A stretch of 14,992 nucleotides of DNA. Source: Archaeoglobaceae archaeon (GTDB taxonomy: Archaea; Halobacteriota; Archaeoglobi; Archaeoglobales; Archaeoglobaceae). Below are positions 6,523 through 13,348 of the stretch, piece after piece. The first letter of the stretch is position 1. Each line of letters opens with the position of its first letter. Both the position numbers and the translations under genes were made by a program. The stretch spans positions 1 to 14,992 of the forward strand of contig JANXDV010000019.1 of NCBI GenBank assembly GCA_025058955.1, written 5' to 3'. The notes beneath the pieces were generated by a model. That model searched no databases and was not told the origin of the DNA. It was given only the letters and a program-made list of their open reading frames with translations.

Positions 6523-8175
6523 CTAATCATGGGTATAGATTGCCAGCACTTCCTCGTTAGCTTTTTCAATCTTGCAAAATCCAAATCTTTCGAACTGCAC
6601 AACTTTACCAATCTCCTTCTCAACACCCCTTTCAACAAAACCATCCCAAATTTTTTCTCCAACGACTCTGCATTTCTTCACTTGGTTTTTCGGAAGCCAG
6701 TGAATTATATTCTTTCCTTTTTTAGCTTCAAGGAGTTCATAGCTAACAAATTCAGCTTTTTCATCTAAAATAACGTTGCAGAAGTCCTTTAACCTGACAT
6801 TTTCTCCTTTTAGCTTTTCAAAATCCTCTCTTGAAATATAAATTCTCCTTTCTCCATGAAGCACTCTTTTTTCCTTTGAATTCGGATTCAGTGGAATTTC
6901 AACCTGTTTTTCTTCTGGTAAACCCTTTATTTCGATTTCAATTGGATCTGCGACGAAGAAATACCGATTTGCAATTGGATCCACTATTTTTCTGTTCTCC
7001 GCATACAAGCTCTTCATGCTTACATTTACTTCGCTCTCGCTAAGTCCAAGAGCTAAATAGAACCTTCTTATTGCCTCAGCAGTGATTCCACGCCTTCTCA
7101 AAGCTTTTACTGTCGGTAATCTCGGATCGTCCCATCCCGCATAATTTCCCGCTTCAATTTCCCTCCTTATGAGAGAAGTTGAAAGCTTTCCAAACTCCAG
7201 AACGTTAACCCTTCCCCAGTGGATTGTGATCGGATATCTCCAGCCAAAGTATTCGTAGATGTATCTCTGCCTAAGCTCCGAATCTCTCAAGTCTTTACCC
7301 CTTAGAATGTGCGTAGTCTTGCACAGATGATCCTCGATAGCGGACTCAAAGTCGAGCATTGGATAAACACAGTATTTGTCTCCAACAAGCGGATGGGGAG
7401 TGTATATGATCCTGAAAGCTACCCAATCTCTCACAGCGGGATCCTTATGTGTCATGTCGGTTTTAATTCTTAGAACAACTTCTCCTTCATCGTAAGCTCC
7501 CTCGAGCATCTTTTCCCATACTTCCAAATTGTCTTCTACAGCATTATTTCTGTGAGAGCACGCTATTCCACCATCGCGATACTTTTTGAACTCCTCTTTT
7601 TTACAAAAACAGGCATAGGCTCCTCCAAGTTCAATGAGCTTCTTAGCATAATCGTAGTAGAGATGAATTCGCTTTGAAGCGTATATGATCTCGTCAGGCT
7701 TATAACCAAGCCACTCAAAATCTTCGATATACCAATCGTAGGCTTCCAAAATTGGTCTTTTCGTCTTTGGATCTGTGTCATCGAATCTTAGTATATACTT
7801 CCCTTTGTAATCTCTGCAGTATTCTCCGTTTATTATTATCCCTCTTGCAGATCCAAGCGTTGGCGGACCATTTGGGTTTGGGGCAAATCTCATTATTACT
7901 TTTCCAACTTCTGCTTCAGGCAATGGCGGTAATTTGAGCTCTCTCTCTTCCTTCTTTTTCTCTTCTGAAGCATATTTGCTTATCAGAGCTTTTTTATCTT
8001 CTTCGCTCAGACTTTCGAATTCCTTTATACAATCTTTTACGAGCTGGATCACTTCTTTAACTTTGGATTTCAACTCAGGATTTTCAGCAATTACTTTGCC
8101 TATTACAGCCTTTTCATCAGGTTTTCCGTATTTTGCGGAGTTTATCGCAATGTATTTCATTATGATTTCCTTCAC
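6523..8175 (-). CDS. gltX: Glutamyl-tRNA synthetase, archaeal type
   Basis: Class I synthetase loading glutamate onto tRNA-Glu; in archaea it usually also charges tRNA-Gln, which GatDE then amidates. 550 residues, the usual archaeal length. A helical N-terminal extension (1-90, archaeal/eukaryotic type) precedes the Rossmann fold with RFAPNPNGPPTLGSARG, where the HIGH element reads TLGS (106-109). I recall the same variant in Thermococcus-type GluRS. RFDDTDP (130-136), HWGRV (319-323) and the KMSKS equivalent KLSTS (330-334) follow, then a beta-rich anticodon-binding part as in the GlnRS-like branch. Start: GTG at 8175, with a TATA box ~25 bases upstream suggesting a leaderless transcript; an ATG at 8160 is the alternative, but the family N-terminus favours the GTG. 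Confidence 0.95.
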   Translation of the reverse strand: MKEIIMKYIAINSAKYGKPDEKAVIGKVIAENPELKSKVKEVIQLVKDCIKEFESLSEEDKKALISKYASEEKKKEERELKLPPLPEAEVGKVIMRFAPNPNGPPTLGSARGIIINGEYCRDYKGKYILRFDDTDPKTKRPILEAYDWYIEDFEWLGYKPDEIIYASKRIHLYYDYAKKLIELGGAYACFCKKEEFKKYRDGGIACSHRNNAVEDNLEVWEKMLEGAYDEGEVVLRIKTDMTHKDPAVRDWVAFRIIYTPHPLVGDKYCVYPMLDFESAIEDHLCKTTHILRGKDLRDSELRQRYIYEYFGWRYPITIHWGRVNVLEFGKLSTSLIRREIEAGNYAGWDDPRLPTVKALRRRGITAEAIRRFYLALGLSESEVNVSMKSLYAENRKIVDPIANRYFFVADPIEIEIKGLPEEKQVEIPLNPNSKEKRVLHGERRIYISREDFEKLKGENVRLKDFCNVILDEKAEFVSYELLEAKKGKNIIHWLPKNQVKKCRVVGEKIWDGFVERGVEKEIGKVVQFERFGFCKIEKANEEVLAIYTHD

Positions 8176-8191
8176 AACTCCTTTAGTTGTG
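8173..8191 (-). promoter_or_regulatory. Inverted repeat over the gltX start
   Basis: CACAACT (8173-8179) and AGTTGTG (8185-8191) form a 7-bp inverted repeat with a 5-base spacer, lying between the gltX TATA box and including its GTG start codon. It could be an operator or a start-site hairpin. No regulator is known for it. Confidence 0.35.
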
Positions 8192-8196
8192 GAAGA

Positions 8197-8208
8197 GTAT
8201 AAAAAGGC
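8197..8208 (-). promoter_or_regulatory. TATA box for gltX
   Basis: On the minus strand GCCTTTTTATAC is centred about 25 bases before the GTG start of gltX, the arrangement of a leaderless archaeal promoter. Confidence 0.5.
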
Positions 8209-8249
8209 TTACTAAAGATCCCAAATGATTTTTGCTAATCAAGAGTAAA

Positions 8250-8259
8250 GTTTAAATCC
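8250..8259 (+). promoter_or_regulatory. TATA box for the response regulator gene
   Basis: GTTTAAATCC lies about 29 bases before the ATG at 8284, implying a leaderless or nearly leaderless transcript, divergent from gltX. No ribosome binding site is visible before the ATG. Confidence 0.5.
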
Positions 8260-8283
8260 CCCCTTCGTCATAGTTTTTGACTG

Positions 8284-8637
8284 ATGAAAATTCTAATCGT
8301 CGAAGATGATCTCGGCATGGTAGAATTGCTTAGTAAAGTTCTTTCAAAGCACGATCTAAAAATTGCAAGAGATGGAAGAGAAGCAATCATTAAATTTGAA
8401 CAAGAGAAGCCAGATCTCGTGCTAATGGACATAGAGCTTCCTTACATGGACGGTGTGAGTGCTACGAGAGAGATCAGGAAGATCGATCCAAATGCAAAGA
8501 TCATTGCGGTAACCGCGTTTGGTGTTCAGAGAGGGAAGGAAATAATGCGAGAAGGTGCTATGGATGTAATCGTTAAGCCATTCAAGGTAAAAGATCTTTT
8601 GAGCAGGATCGATAAAGTGTTGAAAACTCAGTCTTGA
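8284..8637 (+). CDS. Receiver-domain-only response regulator
   Basis: A 117-residue CheY-like protein consisting of one phosphoacceptor receiver domain: acidic pocket Glu7/Asp8/Asp9, phosphorylation site Asp49 (LVLMDIELP), switch Thr77 (AVTAFG) and Lys98-Pro99 (VKPF). All catalytic positions are intact. There is no output domain, so it would signal by protein contact, or by passing phosphate on. No histidine kinase is in the window, so its partner is unknown. Orphan receivers of this size are common in Archaeoglobi. It is transcribed from its own promoter and is separated from the next gene by 51 bases containing another TATA box. Confidence 0.92.
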   Translation: MKILIVEDDLGMVELLSKVLSKHDLKIARDGREAIIKFEQEKPDLVLMDIELPYMDGVSATREIRKIDPNAKIIAVTAFGVQRGKEIMREGAMDVIVKPFKVKDLLSRIDKVLKTQS

Positions 8638-8660
8638 TCGTCTTCTCAGCTTTTAAGAAG

Positions 8661-8674
8661 AGATTTTAAATCTT
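8661..8674 (+). promoter_or_regulatory. TATA box for the UPF0200-UPF0201 gene
   Basis: AGATTTTAAATCTT is a perfect 14-base palindrome containing a TATA-like core, about 22 bases before the ATG at 8689. It may serve simply as the promoter or also as a protein site. Confidence 0.45.
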
Positions 8675-8688
8675 ATCCAATTCTTCCA

Positions 8689-9633
8689 ATGTCTATGATC
8701 ATCGCCTTCGTAGGCTATCCTTTATCTGGAAAAAGCACCGCTGGAGAAGTTGCAAAAGAGCTTGGAATTCCAGTTGTTACAATGGGGGATGTTGTTAGAG
8801 AAGAAGCTCTTAGACGTGGATTAGAGCCTAATTCTGAAAATCTTGGAAGAATTGCGAGTGAGTTGAGAGAAAAGGAAGGAATGGATGCAATAGCGAAGAG
8901 ATGTATTCCGAGAATAAGATCTCTTGGCTCTCCCGTGCTTGTAGATGGGGTAAGAGGTATTGCTGAAGTTGAAACCTTCAAGAAAAACTTTGAGGATTTC
9001 GTTCTAATTGCGATCGAATGTCCCATAGAGATCAGATTTGAAAGGGCAAAGAGGAGAAAGAGAAGCGATGACGTGTTAAGTTTGGAAGATCTAAGAGAAA
9101 GAGATAGAAGAGAAGAAGCTTGGGGGCTAAGAGAGGCTATGGAGGTTGCGGATTTTACAATTGAGAATAAGGGAGACATTGAGGATTTCAAGGAAAAAGT
9201 GAGAGCGATTTTGAGAAAATTGATCAGCTTAGAAATTGAGATAGAGACTAAACTGCACCCGACTGAAGAAGAGGAAAAGGTTGTTAAAGCTGTTAAAAAT
9301 CTATTCCCAGATGCCAAGATCAAGATCGAAGATGGAGAGCTTTTTGCAATCGCAAGAGATCTTGGTAAATTTAGAGAGCTATTGAGAAGGCAAAAAATTC
9401 TTGACACCGCGAGAGCGGAGTTTTTAAGGAACAAAAAGGGAAATGAGATCACGATCTATCTTAACAAGCAAACCGCAACAGTTTCGAAGATAAACTTTTG
9501 CGAAGAAAATGTGGTTCTTTCTCCGCTGAAAGTAACCTTTAGACTCTTGGGTGTATCTTTTCAGAAGTTTATCGATTATTTGGCTCCAGAGACAAGGAAT
9601 GGAAAGCCTTTGAAAGAGATAGAGGAACTATGA
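8689..9633 (+). CDS. UPF0200-UPF0201 fusion protein (P-loop kinase-like + predicted RNA-binding)
   Basis: A 314-residue fusion. Residues ~1-185 are a UPF0200 nucleoside-kinase-like P-loop domain, related to adenylate and dephospho-CoA kinases, with Walker A GYPLSGKS (9-16), the VTMGDVVREE segment and an Arg-rich lid region (ERAKRRKRSDD). Residues ~187-314 match UPF0201 (COG1325), predicted to bind RNA and once proposed as exosome-related. I recall the same fusion in Archaeoglobus fulgidus (AF_1395); most archaea encode the halves separately. Substrate and role are unknown. Archaeal dephospho-CoA kinase is believed to be a different, GTP-dependent family, so nearness to coaD is not proof of a CoA role. 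Start ATG 8689; a second ATG at 8695 is possible. Its stop overlaps the next start as ATGA. Confidence 0.9.
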   Translation: MSMIIAFVGYPLSGKSTAGEVAKELGIPVVTMGDVVREEALRRGLEPNSENLGRIASELREKEGMDAIAKRCIPRIRSLGSPVLVDGVRGIAEVETFKKNFEDFVLIAIECPIEIRFERAKRRKRSDDVLSLEDLRERDRREEAWGLREAMEVADFTIENKGDIEDFKEKVRAILRKLISLEIEIETKLHPTEEEEKVVKAVKNLFPDAKIKIEDGELFAIARDLGKFRELLRRQKILDTARAEFLRNKKGNEITIYLNKQTATVSKINFCEENVVLSPLKVTFRLLGVSFQKFIDYLAPETRNGKPLKEIEEL

Positions 9634-10118
9634 ATCCGATTCATAGAATTCTGCTCACTACAGATGGTTCTATAACCGCTATAATCGAAGCCTACACCCA
9701 GAAGAGTGTTGAAGTTGAAACAGTGGAGCAAAAAGTTGTGCTTGCAAATGCGGAGATTGCAAGAGCTTTAAAAATTTCAGAAGGAGAAGAAGTGAATTAT
9801 AGAGTCGTTTATTTAAAAGTTGGATCGGAAATTTATGCTAAGGCAATCTCCTATACTCCCCTAAAAAGACTCGAAGATAGCTTTAAGGAAGACTTAATGC
9901 GAGCGGATATTCCAATAGGTAAAATTCTGAAAAAGCACAACATTGAAGCAAGAAGAGAGATCAATTGGGGAAAAGTCGTGAGCAATATAGAGATGGCAAA
10001 TGAATTTGGTGTTAATAAGCCATTGATCCTTGTTAGAAATTATAACATAATCCATAAAGGCGAGATCTTGATGAACATAACCGAATTTTTCCCAATGGAG
10101 AGATTTGAGCCTTTTTAG
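9630..10118 (+). CDS. DUF98 chorismate-lyase-like protein
   Basis: A 162-residue protein of the archaeal DUF98 group, related to UbiC chorismate pyruvate-lyase, which turns chorismate into 4-hydroxybenzoate and pyruvate. Seen: MNPIHRILLTTDGSIT at the N-terminus, an R-V-V-Y-L strand, the IPIGKILKKHNIEARRE segment, and the C-terminal NYNIIHKGEILMNITEFFP with the conserved basic residue and Glu of the fold. Actual product is unproven in this lineage, where it may feed methanopterin (4-hydroxybenzoate-derived or related aromatic) synthesis. The start overlaps the stop of the UPF0200-UPF0201 gene (ATGA), so they are co-translated; I recall the same gene order in A. fulgidus. Its stop overlaps the convergent coaD stop by 4 bases. 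Confidence 0.8.
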   Translation: MNPIHRILLTTDGSITAIIEAYTQKSVEVETVEQKVVLANAEIARALKISEGEEVNYRVVYLKVGSEIYAKAISYTPLKRLEDSFKEDLMRADIPIGKILKKHNIEARREINWGKVVSNIEMANEFGVNKPLILVRNYNIIHKGEILMNITEFFPMERFEPF

Positions 10119-10561
10119 ATCATCCTTCCGTATCTGTCTATCTCCCCCTTCTTTATCCTCGTTGCAGAGATCGGTTTTCCATCCTCAGCGAGAACCCAAT
10201 CGACTTTTACGATTCTGATCTCACTTTTCCCCATCTCAACTCGTTTAGCATTGATCTTTAAAGCCATTTCATACGTTTCTGGAGAAACCACGAGCGCTTC
10301 AAAGTCATTTTCGAGCGTTTTTCCATAGGGGTTTGAGATCATCACGATCTCTGGCTCGAAACCGTATTTTCTAAGAATGAACTGCCTCACATTTTCCGCT
10401 CTGATCTCGAAGGGAAGAACACAGCGAACTCTTTTTCTCGCCATTTCATCGCTTGTTATTCCGATCATAACATTTTTTCCTCCAAGTTGAACTGCGCAAT
10501 CGATCAGCTTTTTGTGCCCTTCGTGAAGTGGTTCAAAGGTTCCGCCAAGGACGACTTTCAC
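10115..10561 (-). CDS. coaD: Phosphopantetheine adenylyltransferase, archaeal type
   Basis: Joins 4'-phosphopantetheine and ATP to dephospho-CoA, the penultimate step of CoA synthesis, in the cytoplasm. 148 residues, typical for the archaeal/eukaryotic-like PPAT family. The nucleotidyltransferase fold shows GGTFEPLHEGH (6-16, with the HxGH motif at 13-16) and the second signature ISATRIKKG (131-139). GTG start at 10561 with AT-rich DNA immediately upstream (10575-10610) that holds TATA-like stretches, suggesting a near-leaderless transcript. It follows the OYE-family gene by 53 bases on the same strand and converges on the DUF98 gene with overlapping stops. Confidence 0.93.
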   Translation of the reverse strand: MKVVLGGTFEPLHEGHKKLIDCAVQLGGKNVMIGITSDEMARKRVRCVLPFEIRAENVRQFILRKYGFEPEIVMISNPYGKTLENDFEALVVSPETYEMALKINAKRVEMGKSEIRIVKVDWVLAEDGKPISATRIKKGEIDRYGRMI

Positions 10562-10614
10562 AAGGTAAGTGAATGTAAGAAAATAAAAATTTTTTTATTT
10601 ATAAAATAGCCTAT

Positions 10615-11667
10615 TTAAAAATTATCATTTTTATAGCATCTCAATTTTTCTCCAACTGCAACTGCATTAAGACAACGATTGCAAGAGATACAATCACTCT
10701 TGTTCCAATGCCTTGGTAAATAGGGATCTCGAATGAGAGGTCTTGACATCGCAATTAGATCAACGCTTTCCAAAAGTTTCTCTGCAACTTCGATGCTCCT
10801 TATTCCTCCTACCGCAATCACAGGAACAGAGACTTCTTTTTTGATCTCTATTGCGTATTTTGCAAAGTAAGCTTCTCCGCTCTTGTGCACTTTTTGACTC
10901 ACAACGTTGTATCTGTTGTGATAATTGGACTCATACATTCCTCCGCTAACCTCTATAGCACTGACAAAATCGTTTAACCTCTTTGCGATCTTTATTGAAT
11001 CCTTCAGCTCAAGACCTCCTGGAATAAAATCGTGAGCATTCATTTTCACAAGTATTGGGAGCTTGCTCTTCTCTCTCGCCCTTTCGATGATCTCCAGAAC
11101 AACTTTAACACCATCTCCATACTCGTCTTTTCTTCTATTCGTATGTGGAGACAGAAATTCACTCAGCAAATAACCATGAGCACAGTGAAGCTGAACCGCA
11201 TCAAAACCAGCCTTCTCAGCCCTAAGCACTGCATTTTTGAAATCCTCTATGATCCTCTCGATCTCCTCCTTCGTTAGCTCTCTTGGCATCACATTTATGG
11301 AAGGATCGTAAACAGCGGAAGGGGCAACTGGAGGAGAGATCAGTGTCTGCCTTCCCGCATGAGCAATCTGGGCTACGAAAAAGACCTCTTTATCAACTTT
11401 TTTCACTTCTTCAACGAGATTTTTCAATCCCTTGACAAATTCATCTCTGCTTATTCCAGTCATCTTTGGCATCGCCTTTCCATCGTCACTCACGAACATA
11501 TAACCAGTCACGATCATTCCCGTTCCGCCTTCCGCCAGCTTTTTGTAAAGCTCGATGAGCTCAGAAGTAACAAAACCCTCTTCAGCCATCGCTTCTGCTG
11601 TCGCGGATCGAACAATTCGATTCTTTACCCTTAGATCTCCACTTTCGAATGGTGTGAAAACCTTCAC
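10615..11667 (-). CDS. Old-yellow-enzyme-family FMN oxidoreductase with a 4Fe-4S site
   Basis: A 350-residue NADH:flavin oxidoreductase of the 2,4-dienoyl-CoA reductase / trimethylamine dehydrogenase branch, limited to the TIM barrel plus iron-sulfur segment. Seen: LRVKNRIVRSAT at the barrel entry, QIAHAGRQ (100-107), catalytic HCAHGYLLSEFLSPHTNRR (161-179), the flavin-phosphate loop AVGGIRS (285-291), and Cys326, 329, 332, 344 (C-x2-C-x2-C-x11-C) for a 4Fe-4S cluster. The C-terminal FAD/NAD(P)H domains of the long homologues are absent, so electrons must come from a separate partner. Substrate unknown, plausibly an enoate or enoyl thioester. GTG start at 11667 agrees with the family N-terminus; the ribosome binding site is weak. 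It lies 65 bases behind the MetF-like gene. Confidence 0.87.
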   Translation of the reverse strand: MKVFTPFESGDLRVKNRIVRSATAEAMAEEGFVTSELIELYKKLAEGGTGMIVTGYMFVSDDGKAMPKMTGISRDEFVKGLKNLVEEVKKVDKEVFFVAQIAHAGRQTLISPPVAPSAVYDPSINVMPRELTKEEIERIIEDFKNAVLRAEKAGFDAVQLHCAHGYLLSEFLSPHTNRRKDEYGDGVKVVLEIIERAREKSKLPILVKMNAHDFIPGGLELKDSIKIAKRLNDFVSAIEVSGGMYESNYHNRYNVVSQKVHKSGEAYFAKYAIEIKKEVSVPVIAVGGIRSIEVAEKLLESVDLIAMSRPLIRDPYLPRHWNKSDCISCNRCLNAVAVGEKLRCYKNDNF

Positions 11668-11702
11668 AGCTCGATTCTGTGTTGAGTTGAAAAATCCTTC
11701 TA

Positions 11703-11721
11703 CTTTTTTTCAGAAAAAAAG
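11703..11721 (-). terminator. Terminator after the MetF-like gene
   Basis: CTTTTTTTCAGAAAAAAAG is an 8-bp perfect inverted repeat with a 3-base loop. Read on the minus strand it begins with a run of seven T, 11 bases after the stop codon. A T-run is enough for archaeal termination, so the OYE-family gene downstream may be only partly co-transcribed. Confidence 0.45.
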
Positions 11722-11732
11722 AATTTTAATTT

Positions 11733-12458
11733 TTAATCTCTAAATTTCTGGAGCTTCTTCAAAAGTTCAAGATCTCCCTGCGCATCTCCTGCACAGGTTG
11801 CGATAATGCCGTCAACAACTCCTTCGAGCATCTCAGCTTTCTTTTCCACTTCATCCATTTTCGCCGTGGTTGGCCATCCAATTGCTTTCAAGATCTCAGC
11901 GTTCTTTGGTGTTCCAACGAGGAAGTAAGCATATATAGGCTTCTTCAATTTTCTGCACTCTTTCGCAACCTCTTCAAGGATTGGAAGAATCTTTTCCTCA
12001 GTTCTCATGAAGAATATGAAATCCCATGCTCCCCTTACTCTCTCTATTAGGTCATCTGCAGTTTTTCGAGCTGAAAGTAGACAGCCGAGCTTTAAGTTCT
12101 TAATCTTAACCGTATTTCTCAGAAAATCTCTTGCCTCTTCTGAGGACTTAAGCATCTTTATAGGCTCACCATACTTTGGAATATCCCCCATTGTAAGCAC
12201 AATGCCATCTAAGCCAACCGCTTCAGAAGCCAAAGATAAGGCACCAACTTCGACTGGACCCTTGTAGTGCAGTATGAATATTGGAATTACGATCTTCTCA
12301 GGATACTTTGTTTTTAGAACACAACTCACCGCAATTCCACTTGGTGCAGGCATTCCTGCAGCGCTGTCTGTTACATTCCAGCCATCAACCAAGTCTTTTG
12401 TTTCTTCTGCAAGTTTTAAAAACTTTCTTGTCGGAACAAACTCATGCAGAATTTTCAT
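11733..12458 (-). CDS. MetF-like (methylenetetrahydrofolate reductase fold) protein
   Basis: A 241-residue TIM-barrel protein resembling the FAD-linked MetF family. Seen: MKILHEFVP at the first strand, the VTDSAAGMPAPSGIAVS segment matching the family's flavin-site D and small-residue run, ASEAVGLDGIVLTMGDIP (the G-x-D loop after a helix), and later strands LKLGCLLSA, AYFLVGTP and GIIATCAG. It is shorter than bacterial MetF (about 290). The start is the ATG at 12458, since a strong GGAGGT ribosome binding site lies 7 bases before it; an upstream TTG (12479) would put that site inside the coding region. Archaeoglobi reduce methylene-tetrahydromethanopterin with the F420-dependent Mer, so this protein probably does something else: methionine supply, a folate-like side pathway or another C1 carrier. 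It is divergent from the DsrMK-like genes. Confidence 0.78.
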   Translation of the reverse strand: MKILHEFVPTRKFLKLAEETKDLVDGWNVTDSAAGMPAPSGIAVSCVLKTKYPEKIVIPIFILHYKGPVEVGALSLASEAVGLDGIVLTMGDIPKYGEPIKMLKSSEEARDFLRNTVKIKNLKLGCLLSARKTADDLIERVRGAWDFIFFMRTEEKILPILEEVAKECRKLKKPIYAYFLVGTPKNAEILKAIGWPTTAKMDEVEKKAEMLEGVVDGIIATCAGDAQGDLELLKKLQKFRD

Positions 12459-12493
12459 TCTCTCAACCTCCGCGGTCAACTGTTAATAAATAC

Positions 12494-12504
12494 CATATTT
12501 AAGA
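12494..12504 (-). promoter_or_regulatory. TATA box for the MetF-like gene
   Basis: On the minus strand CTTAAATATGG is centred about 41 bases before the ATG at 12458, leaving a leader of about 15 bases that contains the GGAGGT ribosome binding site. Confidence 0.45.
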
Positions 12505-12557
12505 GTTTCGCTTTAGAATTTTCAAAGCTTAATAAGTTGCGAGAGCAGTTCGCAAAT

Positions 12558-12567
12558 CTTTTTATAC
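12558..12567 (+). promoter_or_regulatory. TATA box for the DsrMK-like operon
   Basis: CTTTTTATAC lies about 24 bases before the ATG at 12587. A GAGG ribosome binding site (12579-12582) sits between them, so the exact transcription start is uncertain. Confidence 0.45.
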
Positions 12568-12586
12568 TCCTCTCTTACGAGGATCG

Positions 12587-13348
12587 ATGCTCCAGCTTAT
12601 TTTCAAATGCTCTCTTGTGGTATTCTTGCTGGGAATTTTATACAGAATTATTAAAATCAGAAGACGCATCTCTTTGCGCTGTGAGCTTTATCCAATTCCA
12701 AATTCTACAAGAGCCATTTTATCGATTTTTTTGCTCAACAGAAAAAAGATGTCTCTTCAGCAAAAGCATTGGCTTGGAACTTTTCTATTCCATTTAGGGA
12801 TCTTCATTCATGAACTATGGTTAATTTTAATTCTTCTAAAACTCCTCCTTTTATTTCCTCAAATCTATCTCATCCTTGGAGCCTCTGGATTATCTTTGAT
12901 GTTGATCTTTGGTCTCTATTTGCTAATTAGAAAGCTAAGAAAGCCAATTCGCTATTATGTGCCATTTGAGGACTACTTTATACTTTCTTTGGTCCTTTTC
13001 ATTTCTGCCACTGGTCTCCTCGCTCTCTTTGAAGTCGATGCTCTACACAGTTCTCAGGTGATGCTAAGCCTATTCTCATTTTCAGAAATGCCAGAGCTCG
13101 GATTCTTCGAAGCTTTGCATATATTCTCATTTTCCCTTCTTCTCTTAATATTACCCTTTACAAGGATCACCCATTACATCGCGGTCTTCTTCGCCCATTT
13201 CTTGTTGTGGGATAAAAGAAATGCAGAAGAGCTGGAACCAAAGCTTAGCAAAATCCTGAAAAACTACAAAGTTAAATGGGAGGCGGAGCATTTGGATCCT
13301 GAGCTCAGCTGGAAAGAAGAGATAAAAATTTTTGAAACGAGGATATGA
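12587..13348 (+). CDS. DsrM/HmeC-like membrane cytochrome b subunit
   Basis: A 253-residue integral membrane protein of the NarI/DsrM/HdrE family, which takes electrons from the quinone pool through heme b. About six hydrophobic segments are seen (roughly 2-19, 63-82, 92-114, 129-149, 173-190, 193-208), then a ~45-residue charged cytoplasmic tail. Candidate heme ligands are His61, His69 and His75 around the second helix, and His178 and His196, whose spacing of 18 equals the NarI His187/His205 pair as I recall it. The FxRxxHY run (191-197) is also typical of the family. The next gene overlaps by ATGA, fixing this as a two-gene operon. The DsrJ, DsrO, DsrP (HmeA, HmeB) partners are not present here. 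Electron direction and soluble acceptor are inferred. Confidence 0.85.
   Translation: MLQLIFKCSLVVFLLGILYRIIKIRRRISLRCELYPIPNSTRAILSIFLLNRKKMSLQQKHWLGTFLFHLGIFIHELWLILILLKLLLLFPQIYLILGASGLSLMLIFGLYLLIRKLRKPIRYYVPFEDYFILSLVLFISATGLLALFEVDALHSSQVMLSLFSFSEMPELGFFEALHIFSFSLLLLILPFTRITHYIAVFFAHFLLWDKRNAEELEPKLSKILKNYKVKWEAEHLDPELSWKEEIKIFETRI

Noticed and set aside
8689..9250. Naming the P-loop domain dephospho-CoA kinase (coaE) because of nearby coaD
   Set aside because: UPF0200 is only distantly related and archaeal dephospho-CoA kinase is thought to belong to another family; the genes are also on opposite strands.
8715..9452. Minus-strand 245-codon open frame
   Set aside because: Ser/Leu-rich shadow of the well-supported UPF0200-UPF0201 gene, with no family resemblance.
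12459..12479. TTG at 12479 as start of the MetF-like protein
   Set aside because: A GGAGGT ribosome binding site falls between this TTG and the ATG at 12458, which is therefore the better start.
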